Source: Elmis aenea (lineage: Eukaryota > Arthropoda > Insecta > Coleoptera > Elmidae). From it: DNA of 64,000 nt. The notes beneath the pieces were generated by a model. The model did no database searches and had not been told where the DNA came from. It saw only the letters and a list, made by a program, of their open reading frames with translations. Below, piece by piece: positions 1-10,165 of the stretch. The stretch spans positions 32,358,788-32,422,787 of the forward strand of contig OX393581.1 of assembly GCA_947652605.1 (NCBI GenBank), given 5' to 3'. Numbering within the stretch: the first letter of the stretch is position 1; every line of letters begins with the position of its first letter. Position numbers and translations under genes: made by a program.

Positions 1-1463
1 ATCATACGTTTTTGTTTTGTATCGTTTTGTTTTTATTTTGTAAATGTCAGATCAGTATTAGTTTTTATATTTTTGTGCTTATTATAAAAATACAAAGGTT
101 TTATGTAACTCTAATCCAAGCTTTATAAGTCGACCAATTCGAGTGGTAGCTATAAGCTAATATGTTCATATATCATTCAATCTTTTTCTAATGGGTTTGA
201 GAGTAATTGGAATTTAAAACAACTGAGTTATGGTTGGGAATTATTTGTAGAAATATTTTTGTTTGTTTGCATAAGTATTAGTTTATATTACATGTTGGAG
301 CTGTTTCATGCAAAAAGCGAATGCTATTTTTTTCTGGCAAACTGAACTGATTGAAGATTTAAAATTAGTTTTTATAAAAATATTTTTAAAATTAAAAAAT
401 CAATTGAATGAAAGGTTGATATGCCAAATTTTTATTAGGTGTTGTTGGAAATTGTGAGAATCGCCATTGAGCATAAAGGACTGTTTGGTACAGCATGTCA
501 GAACTTGAATATCAGATTGTACATCTTTGGGGGTAATCTAGCCTTGTGTGAATGAATCGTTTCAGTTCTATGATATGTTGTCAACAATATTACGTACTAT
601 TTGTGCTAAATTTGTTAATTTTTAATGCGTTTTAGGTTGTCCAATTGTCTACCCATAGAAATAAGATGTTCACAAAGGATTTTTTCAAATTGAAAGTTTT
701 TTTTTAAATTTGTATGGGTTAGATTTCACTTTTAAAAAACTATTCGGTAAAAATAAATTGAGCCAGACTTAATCAAAAGATTTTGAAATTTTAGGGAAAG
801 TTTTTTCACAAGCATAAAAAAAAATGCTTAGTGAACTTCAGCGTCGCTGGTTCTATGCCAGTAGAGTTTGAAACAAATCTGAATACGATATTAATGTAAT
901 AATAGAATGAAGATGTTCGTTTTCAAAGAATACCCAACATCTACTGCTTTAAGAAACTCGATTTTAACCTTAAGCGAAATAGCGCTTAGTGTAGGTCCTA
1001 AGTTTTTGACCATTGCACTGTTAAGGGTCATATTTACCAATTTTTTATTTCTTGTGCTCCTGAGAAGCAAAATATTTATATACATTCAAAGGATCTGCTT
1101 TAAATGATTGTGTATGAATGCAAATAAAGAAGTTTTTATCAAAACAAATTGAATGACAGCTTATTATACAAATAAGGTACTTTGTTTAAGCGTACAAAAT
1201 TTGATGATTTTATGGATTGTAAACTTTTAGAAAAATTGTACTAAATGGTTGGTGAAAAAATTAATTTTGGATGAACATTTTATCTTATTTGTTAGTTTTG
1301 TTGTAGTAGTAGTTTTATGTGCTTGTAAATACCACTACGTAAAAAACTGTATTTTTCCACTCGGTCGTATTCAATCTATTTGGTTTTGTACAAGCTGGAT
1401 TATAGTTGTTGTAAACAAAACTTCTCTAGAATATTTCTGGACAGGCTCATTTGTTTTTCGCAG
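1..1463 (+). other. Intron of troponin I (upstream part)
   Basis: No exon was recognised here. The conserved TnI segment that should precede the C-terminal exons (the inhibitory and actin-binding region) is not in any frame, so it lies left of the window. The sequence is AT-rich, without recognisable transposon ends, and has only short chance open frames. The assignment as intron is inferred from the terminal exon at 1464. Confidence 0.6.
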
Positions 1464-1502
1464 AAGCCCAAGGCGGAAAAGGCCGAATGGCAGAAGAAAT
1501 AA
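1464..1502 (+). CDS. wupA: Troponin I, alternative C-terminal exon A (short end)
   Basis: After a pyrimidine-rich acceptor (tttgtttttcgcag) the phase-0 reading is KPKAEKAEWQKK then TAA. Troponin I is the inhibitory subunit of the thin-filament troponin complex: it binds actin-tropomyosin and troponin C and blocks cross-bridges until calcium binds. The lysine-rich end with a single Trp in an E-W-x-K-K context matches exon B (PEWTKK) and the known insect TnI terminus, so I read this as one of two alternative last exons. It gives an acidic-poor end lacking the QEAEA tail. A polyadenylation signal lies 92 bases beyond the stop. The exon is only 36 coding bases, so the call depends on the splice site, shared phase and motif; RNA support is not visible here. 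Confidence 0.72.
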   Translation, partial: KPKAEKAEWQKK

Positions 1503-1593
1503 TAACTCCACATCGTGTTCCTCCCCGTTACTTATTATGGCATTGAAATATATTCACAATTATACTATATTTACTATTTAATATAAAAGTAAC

Positions 1594-1599
1594 AATAAA
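1594..1599 (+). terminator. Poly(A) signal for TnI exon A
   Basis: AATAAA lies 92 bases after the exon A stop codon and is the first such hexamer downstream. Use of this site would define a short 3' UTR for the isoform ending at 1502. Confidence 0.5.
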
Positions 1600-2190
1600 C
1601 TTTTAGATCTTACACACATTTACACTTTTTCCTTGCGTTTTTTTGTTCATCTTCTCACTACAGTAAGAATCATTCTCCAGTTTTCATTTTTACGTCTGTA
1701 AATAAGTTTCTGTAATTTTTGTATGCTAGATAACATTTTCGACGATAGTCTTGTTTTTTGTATATAAAAAGTAACCTTCATCTTCTGTATATTTTTAATA
1801 TATTTCAATACAGTGGTACACTTTTTAGTTTAAAGGTGAGCCCCTATGCTTTGCTAATTTTGCTTCTTTGCAAAGCTATTGTTTTTACAGCCACGCTTAA
1901 AAGAATACAGTTACCTACATTTCAACAACAGTTGTAAAATAACCATCAACGCCTCTTAAATAAAGCTTGATATGCAGTTTCTTGCCGCATTAATTGCAAA
2001 CTTGTTATTTTGCTACTGTTTAAGTGAAAGGGCGTTTCTTTAATCCACGTGTTGTTTGTGCCGTAATCAATAATTTTCTTACAACTAACTCGTCTTTTTA
2101 AGACTTAAAAACTTAAGAACAAGAAAATTATTGTCTCATGTGCACAGTGTATTGTCTTTTTGTCTAAAACGCTTTTAAATAACTTTTCAG

Positions 2191-2220
2191 AGCGCACAAA
2201 TAGCTTCTGCTGCTGCAAAG
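2191..2220 (+). CDS. wupA: Candidate 30-base cassette exon in troponin I
   Basis: The segment is bounded by a good acceptor (aacttttcag) and donor (AAAG then gtaaac) and reads SAQIASAAAK without a stop in phase 0 at both ends. That is the phase used by exons 1464, 4305 and 6876, so it could be inserted between the upstream common exon and any of them. The Ala-rich content would fit the start of the Ala/Pro tail. No homologue is recognised, and a short open segment with splice signals can arise by chance. What supports it is the combination of frame, length divisible by three and composition. Confidence 0.38.
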
Positions 2221-3163
2221 GTAAACTTTCTGCTCGTCATCTACTGCATTCTCTGCATTTCTTTTTAGAGCTATCTCATCCAATCTATTTCATTTGGTTC
2301 TTGCTTTAATTGCATACATATTGGTATAATGCATTGTATTTTTTTTTTGTTTAAACAACTGCATAAAGTTTTTTCCTTTTCACGTTTGATAAGTAAGTTC
2401 AAGAAAGTTATGTGAGTTAGAAGAACGCATTCAACATCTTTTTTACTATTATAATCAAATAAAGAAAAATATCTGCATGTTCTTTCAATACTGTAATAAT
2501 AGGGACCCTTTCTTTGGAGAAAAAAGCAGCTTCAAGATTTAATTTTTTTTATAGGGTTTCGAAAATAAGTCATGTCTTTTTCCTACCCGTAGATAATCAC
2601 CTTATGCTAAAAAATATTTTTTCCTAATGATTCTTGTTTTATTTTTTGTTTTTATTGCCTTTTTAGGTGCTTATTATTTCTCTTTATTTTTAATGTTCGA
2701 GCAATGCATTATGCCTTTTATTTTCTTTTCCTTCATTCGCTGTTATCATCTGCTTTCACACGTTTGTGTTACACACTTTTGAATTTTGCACCATTTTGAG
2801 GATCACGAATCACAAAATTATATGATGTTTACGTTTATTGTATTTTTGCTTAAATGGTTAATTGGCGATGTTCATTGGCGTATTTGTTGTCATTGTTCAT
2901 GTTTTTATTTAACATTAAGTTTAATATATGCATTATTGTTTATGTTACCAGTAGTTTCTTTCGATAAAAAGTGTTTTGACAAAAAACTCAGCTCATTGAC
3001 AATGGTAAAAATTTTGTTAAAAATTCAGTGTTCTGAAGGTGACAAATGTTACCTGTCAAAACGTCAAAAGATAGTTTTTTTTTAAATTTAATTACTGAAA
3101 TAGTTAACTCCATGTTTAACAATGTTCAATACATAACCTTTTAATTTATAAAACTTTTATATA

Positions 3164-4137
3164 CAGGGTGTCCCAGCCAAGACGAATTATTCGATAGATC
3201 TGTTATTAGTAATAATATTAAAAAAACTTAAATATAAAAGTTGTTTGTAATCAATTACTACATAACCTAACATTATTTTCAACTATACACAGTGTTTTGT
3301 TTTTGGGCTCTGATACTAAACATTGTTTTTAAGAGTTGTAGATACGCAGCATAAATGGCAGCAAATAACACCAGAATGCTGTGTATCTACAGTTCTTAAA
3401 AAATATGGATTTTTAGTGGCATAATAGTTTAAATTGTGCCGATTAATTGTTCTGGTTGACAGTTCATACAAATTGTTTTGAATTTTCAAAGGCTACTACA
3501 GATATTTTAGGTAAAATACTCACAACTAATCATAAGAAACGAAATAACTTCAAAAATATTATATTTAGACATAAAACATGCTTAACAACTTTGAAAGATA
3601 ATTAAATTTTCTACAAGAAAATGTAAAAATATATAGGGTGTTCCATAAAGAAAAAGAAGATTTATATGATTTTAAAGTTTAGCGAAATGTAGCGAGTGTA
3701 ACGAACACCCTGTATATTATTTTAAAAATGTAACTAGTCAACAATCACTATGACACTATTGTCTAATAAATTACCATAGTAAATTGCTCTGGTGTTCTTA
3801 TGTTAATAAGTATAAATATTTTAATAAAGGTCTGCATCTGTCAAAATTTTCAAAAAAACGTTAATAACTCAAAAACGGTTAATTTTAGACATAAACAACT
3901 TATAATATTTTTGAAAGAGAATTTAATTTTACATCCAAAAGTTACAAAATATACAGGGTGTTCTTTATAAAAAAACAATGTTTAGTATCAGAGCGCAAAA
4001 ACGAAACACTGTGTATAGTTGAAAATAATTTTAGGTTATGTAGTAAATGACTACAAACAACTTTTATATTTAAGTTTTTTTAATATTATCACTAATAACA
4101 GAGCTATCGAATAATTCGTCTTGGCTGGGACACCCTG
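3164..4137. mobile_element. Fold-back element, mariner-type ends (family A)
   Basis: The ends are CAGGGTGTCCCAGCC and its reverse complement, flanked by TA on both sides, the mark of Tc1/mariner insertion. Arms of about 170 bases pair at high identity; further short inverted segments follow inside, including internal copies of 'cagggtgttc'-type ends. A small secondary hairpin sits in the left arm at about 3329-3402 (arms around 'gttgtagatac' and 'gtatctacag'). There is no transposase frame. It lies in the troponin I intron between the two alternative C-terminal exons. A half-length relative is at 62695-63357 and a decayed piece at 54020-54480. Confidence 0.85.
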
Positions 4138-4304
4138 TACAAACAACCAAATTGCTATACATACTTTGTTGAGTGTTTAAAACTTTGTTTCGTTTCATTT
4201 GTTTTTAAACAATGTATTTAAATTTATCAAAAACTGCAATAAACAATAATGTATTTTAACAAAATTTGTTTGTTTTTGATATGAATTTTTATTTCGATTT
4301 ACAG

Positions 4305-4361
4305 AAAAAACCGGAATGGACGAAAAAAGATGAAAAGAAGGTACAGGAAGCTGAAGCATGA
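4305..4361 (+). CDS. wupA: Troponin I C-terminal exon B, with internal splice donor to the long tail
   Basis: After the acceptor 'gatttacag' the phase-0 reading is KKPEWTKKDEKKVQEAEA then TGA at 4359. Insect troponin I typically ends with a KKP(D/E)W core and an acidic (E)AEA terminus, so this is the standard TnI C-terminus, which contacts actin-tropomyosin. Inside the exon, after the second KK (position 4340), the sequence AAG|gtacag is a weak possible donor, also in phase 0. Reading through gives VQEAEA and stop; splicing there would join in frame to the exon at 6876 and lead into the Ala/Pro-rich extension. So one exon may serve both a short TnI and a long troponin-H form. That switch is inference. 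The TnI identity rests on the motif and on the tail exons that follow. Confidence 0.88.
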   Translation, partial: KKPEWTKKDEKKVQEAEA

Positions 4362-4516
4362 AAACGTTGATTTAATCCCAGTTCTCGTAGACTGGTCGTA
4401 CTATAAGTCTATAAATCTAAAAGTTTATGTTTTATATACATTTAGCATCACTCCTTATATTATATAGGGTGGCTCAAACAAATTTAACATTGCACGGAAC
4501 CCCCTTGCGTGTGTGT

Positions 4517-4522
4517 AATAAA
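4517..4522 (+). terminator. Possible poly(A) signal for TnI exon B
   Basis: AATAAA lies 155 bases beyond the TGA of exon B. It is the first canonical hexamer downstream and would end the short-isoform transcript before the tail exons. Confidence 0.38.
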
Positions 4523-5073
4523 TACCTCTACATGTAAAGTTTTTGTTTGTTTATAAAAATAATAGCTAGCAAACATGTGAATTGTTTTATATCGTCATCC
4601 CATGTCTTTCCCTATTATTCTGTTGTACTGTTGGCCTTTTTTAGGTGAAGATTTTATTGTGACGTCTCTGTGTAGTGAATAACCATAAGTTACTTTTTAA
4701 AATGTTATGAGGTCAGTTAATCTTTATATAAGAAGAGTTTTTTTTTTGAATCGACTGTATTTGCACTGCGTCTATGCGAAATCGATTAATTCTGAAACAA
4801 AAAGTTTTTTCCAATTTTTTATTATTTGCTTATCTACGAATTTTTTAGGTAAATAAACGCATTTTTTTAAAATAATCGATTTTCAAAGTTGAAAAACAAT
4901 TATTTTTAAAATTTGTTTTACAAACATTTTAATTTTGATAGTGCGTATTTGTTATTTGACTCGTGATTGACACATTAAATTTTTAAATCTTTTATTGTGG
5001 ACGCTAGAGTGCATAATTTGAAATGTCATTGGTTGAGGTTTAACAAAAATTTCTTTACGATTACGCTACAATA

Positions 5074-5994
5074 CCGGGTGATTCAGTTTGAGTGTCGCAC
5101 CCCTATAACTTTTTAATTATTAAAAATAACCCCAGCAAACCTTATATTTTTGGAAACGGCGACAAATTCTCTATTAAATGATGTGCATTTGTTATCTCTA
5201 CGATGAAGTAGGTATGTGATATCCGCGATAGGTGTTTTCTTAAATTACATAGTATACATTTTTTTGTTGATTCGGATAGAGAATTTAATTGTGAATCCGA
5301 CAATGTATTAAAAAAGTATGCATACATAAGAAAATTTTTGAGAAAAATCAGTTTAAAGTTTATTGAAATCATAGCAAACAGTCTATTTAACGTAACAAAA
5401 AACCATCAAATCTTAACAATTTTACTATAACTTCCAATGCAAATGTATTAAAAAGTAATTTTTAATAAAAATAAAAACAAATAATAAACGTCGACATAAA
5501 AAATTAGACTTTAATTTCAATCAAGCAGTTGCAAATAGAGCACGCGAAGGGCGGTAAATTTTTTATGTCGGCGTTTATTATTTGTTTTTATTTTTATTAA
5601 AAATTAACTTGTAATACATTTGCATTGGTAGTTATAGTAAAATTTTTAAGATTTGATCGTTTTTTGTTATGTTAAATAGACTGTTTGCTATAATTTGAAT
5701 AAACTTTGAACTGATTTTTCTTGAAAATTTTCTTATGTATGCATACTTTTTTAATACATGGTCGGATTCAGAATTAAATTCTCTATCCTAATCAACAAAA
5801 AAATGAATACTATGTAATTTAAGAAAAAACAGTTGCCTATCGCGGATTTCACATACCTACTTCATCGTAGAGATAACAAATGCACATCATTTAATAGAGA
5901 ATTTGTCGCCGTTTTCAAAAATATAAGGTTTGCTGGGGTTATTTTTAATAATTAAAAAGTTATAGAGGTGCGACACTCAAACTGAATCACCCGG
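5074..5994. mobile_element. Long palindromic fold-back element (family B)
   Basis: The ends are CCGGGTGATTCAGTTTGAG and its reverse complement, each bounded by TA. Nearly the whole 921-base element is self-complementary, with arms of about 420 bases around a centre near 5520-5560. There is no coding frame. It lies in the TnI intron between exon B and the first tail exon, so the pre-mRNA could form a very long hairpin. A right half-copy is at 44357-44830 and a diverged left half at 44921-45190. Confidence 0.9.
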
Positions 5995-6875
5995 TATACT
6001 AGTTGGGTTAAAAATATTTTCTTTGTTGGTGATATGTGACAGTAAGTACATGCAGTTTAAATATAAAAAAAAGCTTTTAGGTGCTTAGAAATATATTGCT
6101 TTAAGTTGCATTAGATAGAATATGGTACCAAGTATATTCAGCAAAAAAACTCGAATATAACACATTTTACGTTGACTTTACTAATACAATTTAAAGATAA
6201 TTTGAAGAGTATTATACGCTTAATTCATATTTCGACCCTGTTCACAGAAATGTTTATAGTATATGTGAGACTAATGGTCAGTTTCGTATTATTTAAATTT
6301 CATTAAACATTAAAATTACAATAAAAACAAAAAATGACCTTAAGTATACAATAACTACTTTCAGCAAAAGATATTCAAATTATTTTCTACTTTGATTTTT
6401 AAGTTTAAAGTTTTTGAAAAATGATGAACTAAAATAATAGATCAATACCAGTTTAGCTACTGTATATCATTGGGTTACTTTAGAATTTAAATTTCAGCAT
6501 CGACAATTACAATCAAACACATAAATTAATTACCCCCAATATTTTTTTAAGATTTAAGAAAAAAGCTTGATATTTACGTTAGCGTAAAATATTTTTAAGA
6601 ATAAAAAAGTATTTGAAACAATACAGTATTTAAAGTTTCGTAATTACTCCTACTTTTTAGACAAATGGAGAAATTATCTTGAAATTAAAAAATAAATAAA
6701 AATTGGAAATTTTTGTTGTAAAAATAATTTTGTAAATGTGAAATATTCAAATAATGCACGCAGAATAACAATTTGGTGCTTAGCTGTATGTTGGGTTGCA
6801 TGCACAACAGTATATTGTATCCCAATTTAGTAGTTCAATGCTTTTTTAAATTTATGAAATACGTTTTTGATTTAG

Positions 6876-6906
6876 GAAGGAGAGGGCGAGGGAGAAGCTG
6901 GTGGAG
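6876..6906 (+). CDS. wupA: Troponin I long-tail exon 1 (Glu/Gly-rich)
   Basis: It is flanked by 'tttgatttag' and a consensus donor (GGAG|gtaagt). Entered in phase 0, it reads EGEGEGEAGG plus one base and leaves in phase 1, which is exactly the phase needed by the next tail exon. Entry phase 0 matches the ends of exon B (at 4340), of the candidate exon 2191-2220, and the starts of both C-terminal exons. The acidic Gly/Glu composition makes it a flexible linker between the TnI body and the Ala/Pro repeats. Confidence 0.78.
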
Positions 6907-7896
6907 GTAAGTTTCAATTTTTATAATTAAAACTTAAAAATACATACAAACAAAGAAACTGATTTGGTTGACAAATATGTGAACATTTAAGATTAGGAAG
7001 TGAAAGAATAACAATAAAAATGCAATTTTTAATTAAAAACAAATTTAATTGCAACACAAAACGAATACTTGTAAATAAATATCAATTTTACCTACAGCTT
7101 ACAAAAGTTTACTTAATTTTTTTAACAAAAAATTATTAAACAAATGCCAATGGTACATATTTTGTCATGGTTATGAACAGCTTTTTGTGGGGATAACATT
7201 GATTAAATAAGATTATAATGAGAGTATCATATTAATAAATTTTTTTTTAGAAAAACAGGACAAAGTTGAGGTCTTCAAATATAAAAGCCGTTTTTATATA
7301 AAAATATATCCAAGGTCCTTTCAATGCGATTTTATTCACCAGTATACATATATAAAAAAAGCAAATATTCCAAATTTTTTTGAGCGTATTTATATTTATT
7401 AGGATAATCTATATACAATTAACAAATTTAACATTATTATATTCGTTTTTTTCCATAATTTATAAAAGTTTGTAGTTAAATATTATTCTATTTGTGACTG
7501 ATTTAATTTTGAATGTACTTCGTTTGCTTTAAATTTTTTCTAAAATTAAATCTGGCTCTCAGAGATTCATAGATTTTGGGCTAGGTATTGAATAAAAATC
7601 GTATTTGTTTGGATTAAGGCTGGCATAAATTACGACTATTTATATGCTAACACTGATTAGATCGTCACTAAAGAGGCGGGCGACAGGCATTTAAATTACC
7701 GTCAATATGTTACATGTTTAATACGGTTAATATATGTTTATACTAATTTATGCATGAAACACAAACACTTTGCCATAACGTTTGACACGCTCAGATTATG
7801 CAAATTGTTAAACATATTGTTTTCAAATTAAGACTTAAATAAATATTCAAAGGGATTTAAATTCTTGTTTGATATTCTTGTTTTTTGTTCATGTAG

Positions 7897-8232
7897 AGGC
7901 TGCTCCAGCTGAGGGAGCTCCTGCAGAAGGTGCAGAAGGAGCACAACCCGCTGAAGGGGTGCCGGCCCCAGATTCACAACCACCCGCAGAAGGAGCTGAA
8001 GTAGTACCTCCCACAGAAGGAGCACCTCCAGGTGAAGGGGCACCTCCGGCTGAAGGAGCCCCTCCTGAAGAAGGTGCATCACCTACAGAAGGTGCAGCAC
8101 CTACAGAAGGTGCAACACCGTCAGAAGGTGCACCACCTGCAGAAGGCGCACCACCTACAGAAGGAGAACCGCTCGCTGAAGGCGCACCAAGTGAAGGTGC
8201 AACAGCTGCAGAAGGTGCACCAGCAACAGAAG
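7897..8232 (+). CDS. wupA: Troponin I long-tail exon 2: Ala-Glu-Gly-Pro repeats
   Basis: This is the longest tail exon. It follows acceptor 'catgtag' and ends at GAAG|gtaagt; phase 1 in and out, about 112 residues without a stop. The product is a string of loose repeats of the form A-P-(P)-A/T/S-E-G, for example PAEGAPPTEG, with no cysteine and no aromatic residue. Such a sequence should be extended and unstructured. In Lethocerus flight muscle, troponin H is a TnI with a Pro/Ala-rich extension of this kind, thought to lie along or project from the thin filament. The GC content and codon pattern stand out sharply from the AT-rich introns. Reverse-strand and other-frame open frames here are by-products of the repeats. 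Confidence 0.9.
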
Positions 8233-8620
8233 GTAAGTATCAAATAATCCGTTAAGGCTGTCAAAGATTTTATATAAGTTATCAGACTTACCAAATTTTG
8301 AGCATTATCGCCTGTTAGGATACATTGGCTGGTGTAGCCACTAAATAAATTTTGCCATACATGTGCGTGATTAGAGAATATCCTTACAACATTTTTGCTC
8401 AACACTATAATTTTTTTGCAAAACTTGAAATTTATTGTAAAAATAGCGTGTAAAAAGTGTTATACAGGAACAAGATCAATACTACAGTTTTAGCAAATTA
8501 ATGTAGCAACATTTACTTTTTAAAAATTTTAAAAATTTGCCAATAAAAACCTTGTCAAAGTTTTGAATTTTATACATAATATGATAATTTAAAATATTAC
8601 AAAACAATCTTAATATTATA

Positions 8621-9365
8621 CAGCGTCATTCAAAAAGTAGGTTACCAATAAAAAAAATTATTATCGATTTCTCAAAAAAATGTATTTTTAATACAAGTTG
8701 GTGCTTCGTCTAATAGCAATTTTAAGGTGAGAAAAAAATTATTAAAAATTTATAACACTAGATATTAGCGATTTTAGAAATATTCGCAACAGTAAAGTAC
8801 CTTTATTTTATTTAACACGTACAAAAAACAATCTTAAAAAATTGCTGTTAAGAATTACATTTTATGGTAAATGTCTAATTTTCATATTTTTATGGTAATT
8901 TTAACATTTAAAAATTATGCAGCAATTGGAAAAGTTTTTTATTTTCGATTTCTCAGAAAATTTTATTCCTGATAAAAATTGGTGCATGGCCTAAAACTAT
9001 TTTTAAAATAAAAAGAAATCAGTAAAAGTTATAGCACACTTGATTTGAGCGATTTTAGAAATATTCGCAGAAGTAAAGTGCTCTTATTTTAAGAGTTACA
9101 AAAAAAGTTCAGAGCAAAAATTTGTTTAGAGTTTAAAAATATCTCATAATATAAAATTTTTCGTTAAATTTTCAATTTTTTATAGTAATTTTGGATATTT
9201 GGTTTCTAAAATCACGAAAATAAAGTGTCATATAAATTTTAATTAAACTTCGTTTTATCCTAGCATTAAATTTTAAGCCATGCACCAACTATTATTGAGA
9301 ATAAAATTTTCTGAGAAACCGACAATAAAACTTTTCTATTTGTTGCATATTTTTTGAATGACGCT
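8621..9365. mobile_element. Fold-back element with CAGCGTC ends (family C, copy 1)
   Basis: The left end is TA then CAGCGTCATTCAAAAAGT; the right end is the reverse complement (gaatgacgct). The inside is built from repeats of a module that recurs in the copies at 16771 and 31691: 'cgatttctcag', 'gataaaagttggtgcat', 'gcgatttt(a/g)gaaatattcgc'. There is no coding frame. It occupies most of the intron between tail exons 2 and 3. Confidence 0.82.
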
Positions 9366-9571
9366 TTCTTTATATTAGACTGAGAATACATTATTTTTGT
9401 ACATTTCTTCAATACTGAAGACAATCGTTATTTCAGGTGCTAAACGTATCTACCAGTAAAACTAAAATTTGAGTTAATTATTGAATGTTGAAGACTTGTA
9501 CAGTCGTCATTATGTGTGTTATTTTTGGATCTTTGTGTAATAGTTACATCTAGTCTTTTATTTTATTGTAG

Positions 9572-9610
9572 GTACACAACCACCGAGCGAAGGCGCGGCG
9601 CCAGTTGAGG
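9572..9610 (+). CDS. wupA: Troponin I long-tail exon 3
   Basis: A 39-base exon between 'ttattttattgtag' and GAGG|gtacgc, phase 1 in and out, reading (G)TQPPSEGAAPVE(G). It continues the P-x-E-G repeat of the previous exon, and the phase match on both sides makes a chance occurrence unlikely. Confidence 0.85.
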
Positions 9611-9707
9611 GTACGCATATTTGCCTCGGTCTAAGTGAGAAACAGTTATATCAACATAAAGAATAGGAATGTGTAAATATCACTAATATTTACTCTTTGT
9701 TTACTAG

Positions 9708-9749
9708 GTGCCCCACCCACAGAAGGAGAGCCAGCACCAGCCGAAGGAG
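9708..9749 (+). CDS. wupA: Troponin I long-tail exon 4
   Basis: A 42-base exon between 'ctttgtttactag' and GGAG|gtaaac, phase 1 in and out, reading (G)APPTEGEPAPAEG. It is only 97 bases after exon 3. Because exons 2-4 share phase, any of them could be skipped without a frameshift, allowing tails of different length. Confidence 0.87.
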
Positions 9750-10165
9750 GTAAACTAACAGATTAGTGTTCACACGCTATAATTTGTAAAATAATTTCCA
9801 AGTTCTCACAAAACTCTGAAAGTTATTGAAATCATACAAGTTGCTCAATTATAAATGTTTCATTTTAAGTAATAGGCGAACGTATTGTAAACAAAAGATG
9901 GGAGAAACATCATCAACAATCATATCAAAATATGTATCAATATTTCGATGTGTCGATATTTTAAAAACAGGATGACCATAACAATCAAGCACGTCACATG
10001 GGTAACTTTGTTACTAAGATAATCGGTCAGACAATCAAAAAATAAATTGAATAACGTGAAACATTTTAAGCAGTGCTGCTAACTTTATGAAAAAAAAACT
10101 TGAAAAAACAGGAAATTGATAAAATTTTCAATCACAAATATCTCTTTAATGATGACAGATAGAAA

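Noticed and set aside
891..1107. Overlapping 64- and 66-codon frames on both strands
   Set aside because: Chance open frames in intron sequence, without homology or splice context.
7828..8405. Overlapping open frames in other frames and on the minus strand at the Ala/Pro exon
   Set aside because: These are by-products of the repeated, GC-rich codons of tail exon 2. The phase-1 frame is fixed by splice sites on both sides.
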